This document shows, one piece after another, positions 33,073 to 33,500 of a stretch of 33,500 nt of DNA (the stretch's first letter is position 1; every line of letters starts with the position of its first letter). The notes beneath the pieces are model-generated. The model did no database searches, was not told the origin of the DNA, and worked only from the letters and a program-made list of their open reading frames with translations. A program made the translations under genes and the position numbers. Source of the stretch: Methylophilales bacterium 28-44-11 (lineage in GTDB: Bacteria; Pseudomonadota; Gammaproteobacteria; Burkholderiales; Methylophilaceae); contig NCGC01000010.1 of NCBI GenBank assembly GCA_002281475.1, positions 1 to 33,500 of the forward strand. Reading direction: 5' to 3'.

Positions 33073-33500
33073 ATGGCAATACCAACCTCAATGGCGGACC
33101 GTGATGGCGTAATTTGGTATGACGGTAAAATGGTCAACTGGCGCGATGCAACTACGCATGTGCTCACTCATACTTTACATTACGGCATGGGTGTCTTTGA
33201 GGGCGTGCGCGCATATAAAACTGATCAAGGCACTGCTATTTTTCGCTTAAAAGAACACACTGATCGTTTGTTTCGAAGTGCGCATATTTTGGGCATGAAA
33301 ATGCCCTTTGATAAAGCGACCATGATGGAAGCACAGAAAGCTGCGGTGCGTGAAAATAATCTAGAATCTGCTTACATGCGCCCGATGGCATTTTACGGTG
33401 CTGAAGCGATGGGGATCTCCGCAAAAACATTGTCTACGCATGTAATTGTGGCAGCGTGGAGCTGGGGTGCTTATATGGGCGAAGAAGCAATTACCAAAGG
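33073..33500 (+). CDS. ilvE: Branched-chain amino acid aminotransferase, 5' part (cut by window end)
   Basis: The frame opens at an ATG with AAGG about 8 nt upstream and runs to the end of the window (142 codons). The beginning 'MADRDGVIWYDGKMVNWRDA' followed by 'THVLTHTLHYGMGVFEGVRAY', 'FRLKEHTDRLFRSAHILGMK' and 'YMRPMAFYGAEAMGI' is typical of class IV PLP aminotransferases of the IlvE type (about 305 residues). It transfers the amino group between glutamate and the branched-chain 2-oxoacids. The PLP lysine is expected beyond the window. The 145-bp gap to the divergent sco gene has a TACAAT near 33029 but no clear -35. Confidence 0.93.
   Translation, partial: MAIPTSMADRDGVIWYDGKMVNWRDATTHVLTHTLHYGMGVFEGVRAYKTDQGTAIFRLKEHTDRLFRSAHILGMKMPFDKATMMEAQKAAVRENNLESAYMRPMAFYGAEAMGISAKTLSTHVIVAAWSWGAYMGEEAITK

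Overview
The window reads as chromosomal DNA of a betaproteobacterium, most likely a methylotroph of the Methylophilaceae (Methylotenera/Methylophilus type). This is an inference from moderately AT-rich coding DNA, the order miaB-phoH-ybeY-corC-lnt, the order glyQ-glyS-gmhB-plsC-ygjP, and a class II fructose-bisphosphate aldolase of the Calvin/RuMP type facing fructose-1,6-bisphosphatase. Nearly all of it is ordinary core genome. I see no phage, transposase, CRISPR array, rRNA or tRNA.

Layout. Positions 60-2540 (minus strand) hold a short secretin-like protein, an unknown protein and the ribosomal oxygenase RoxA. A lone molybdopterin oxidoreductase follows (2660-4789, plus). Positions 4790-5410 are the only long stretch without a conventional gene. 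They contain a probable 33-residue Arg/Lys-rich protein on the minus strand, a series of nested inverted repeats ending in a strong terminator on the plus strand (candidate small RNA), and a two-hairpin dispersed-type repeat. Positions 5411-7220 hold envelope genes: an exported SAM methyltransferase, an entericidin-type lipoprotein and an OmpA-domain lipoprotein. Positions 7251-10480 (minus) hold a lipoprotein coupled to a PhoR-like kinase that has no phoB beside it, and a TIGR03790-type exported protein. An SDR reductase, a PF04339 acyltransferase-like protein and an EF-hand protein come next. Then ompR-envZ converges on a two-receiver diguanylate cyclase, and cysG follows.

From 18394 onward are the housekeeping clusters: miaB-phoH, the fba/fbp pair inserted before ybeY, corC, a small exported protein, mscL (minus), lnt, glyQ-glyS-gmhB, a frameshifted plsC, a YgjP-type metalloprotease, a Sco1/SenC copper lipoprotein (minus) and the 5' part of ilvE, cut by the window end.

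Themes. Envelope homeostasis recurs: lipoproteins, Lnt, OmpR/EnvZ, MscL, GmhB, PlsC. Translation and RNA quality control recur too: RoxA, MiaB, YbeY, PhoH, GlyRS. The items most worth checking are the structured region and mini-gene at 4790-5110, the apparent 13-nt deletion in plsC, paired palindromes upstream of the OmpA lipoprotein, and the sugar-phosphate genes placed inside the phoH-ybeY cluster. I found no clearly new multi-gene system.
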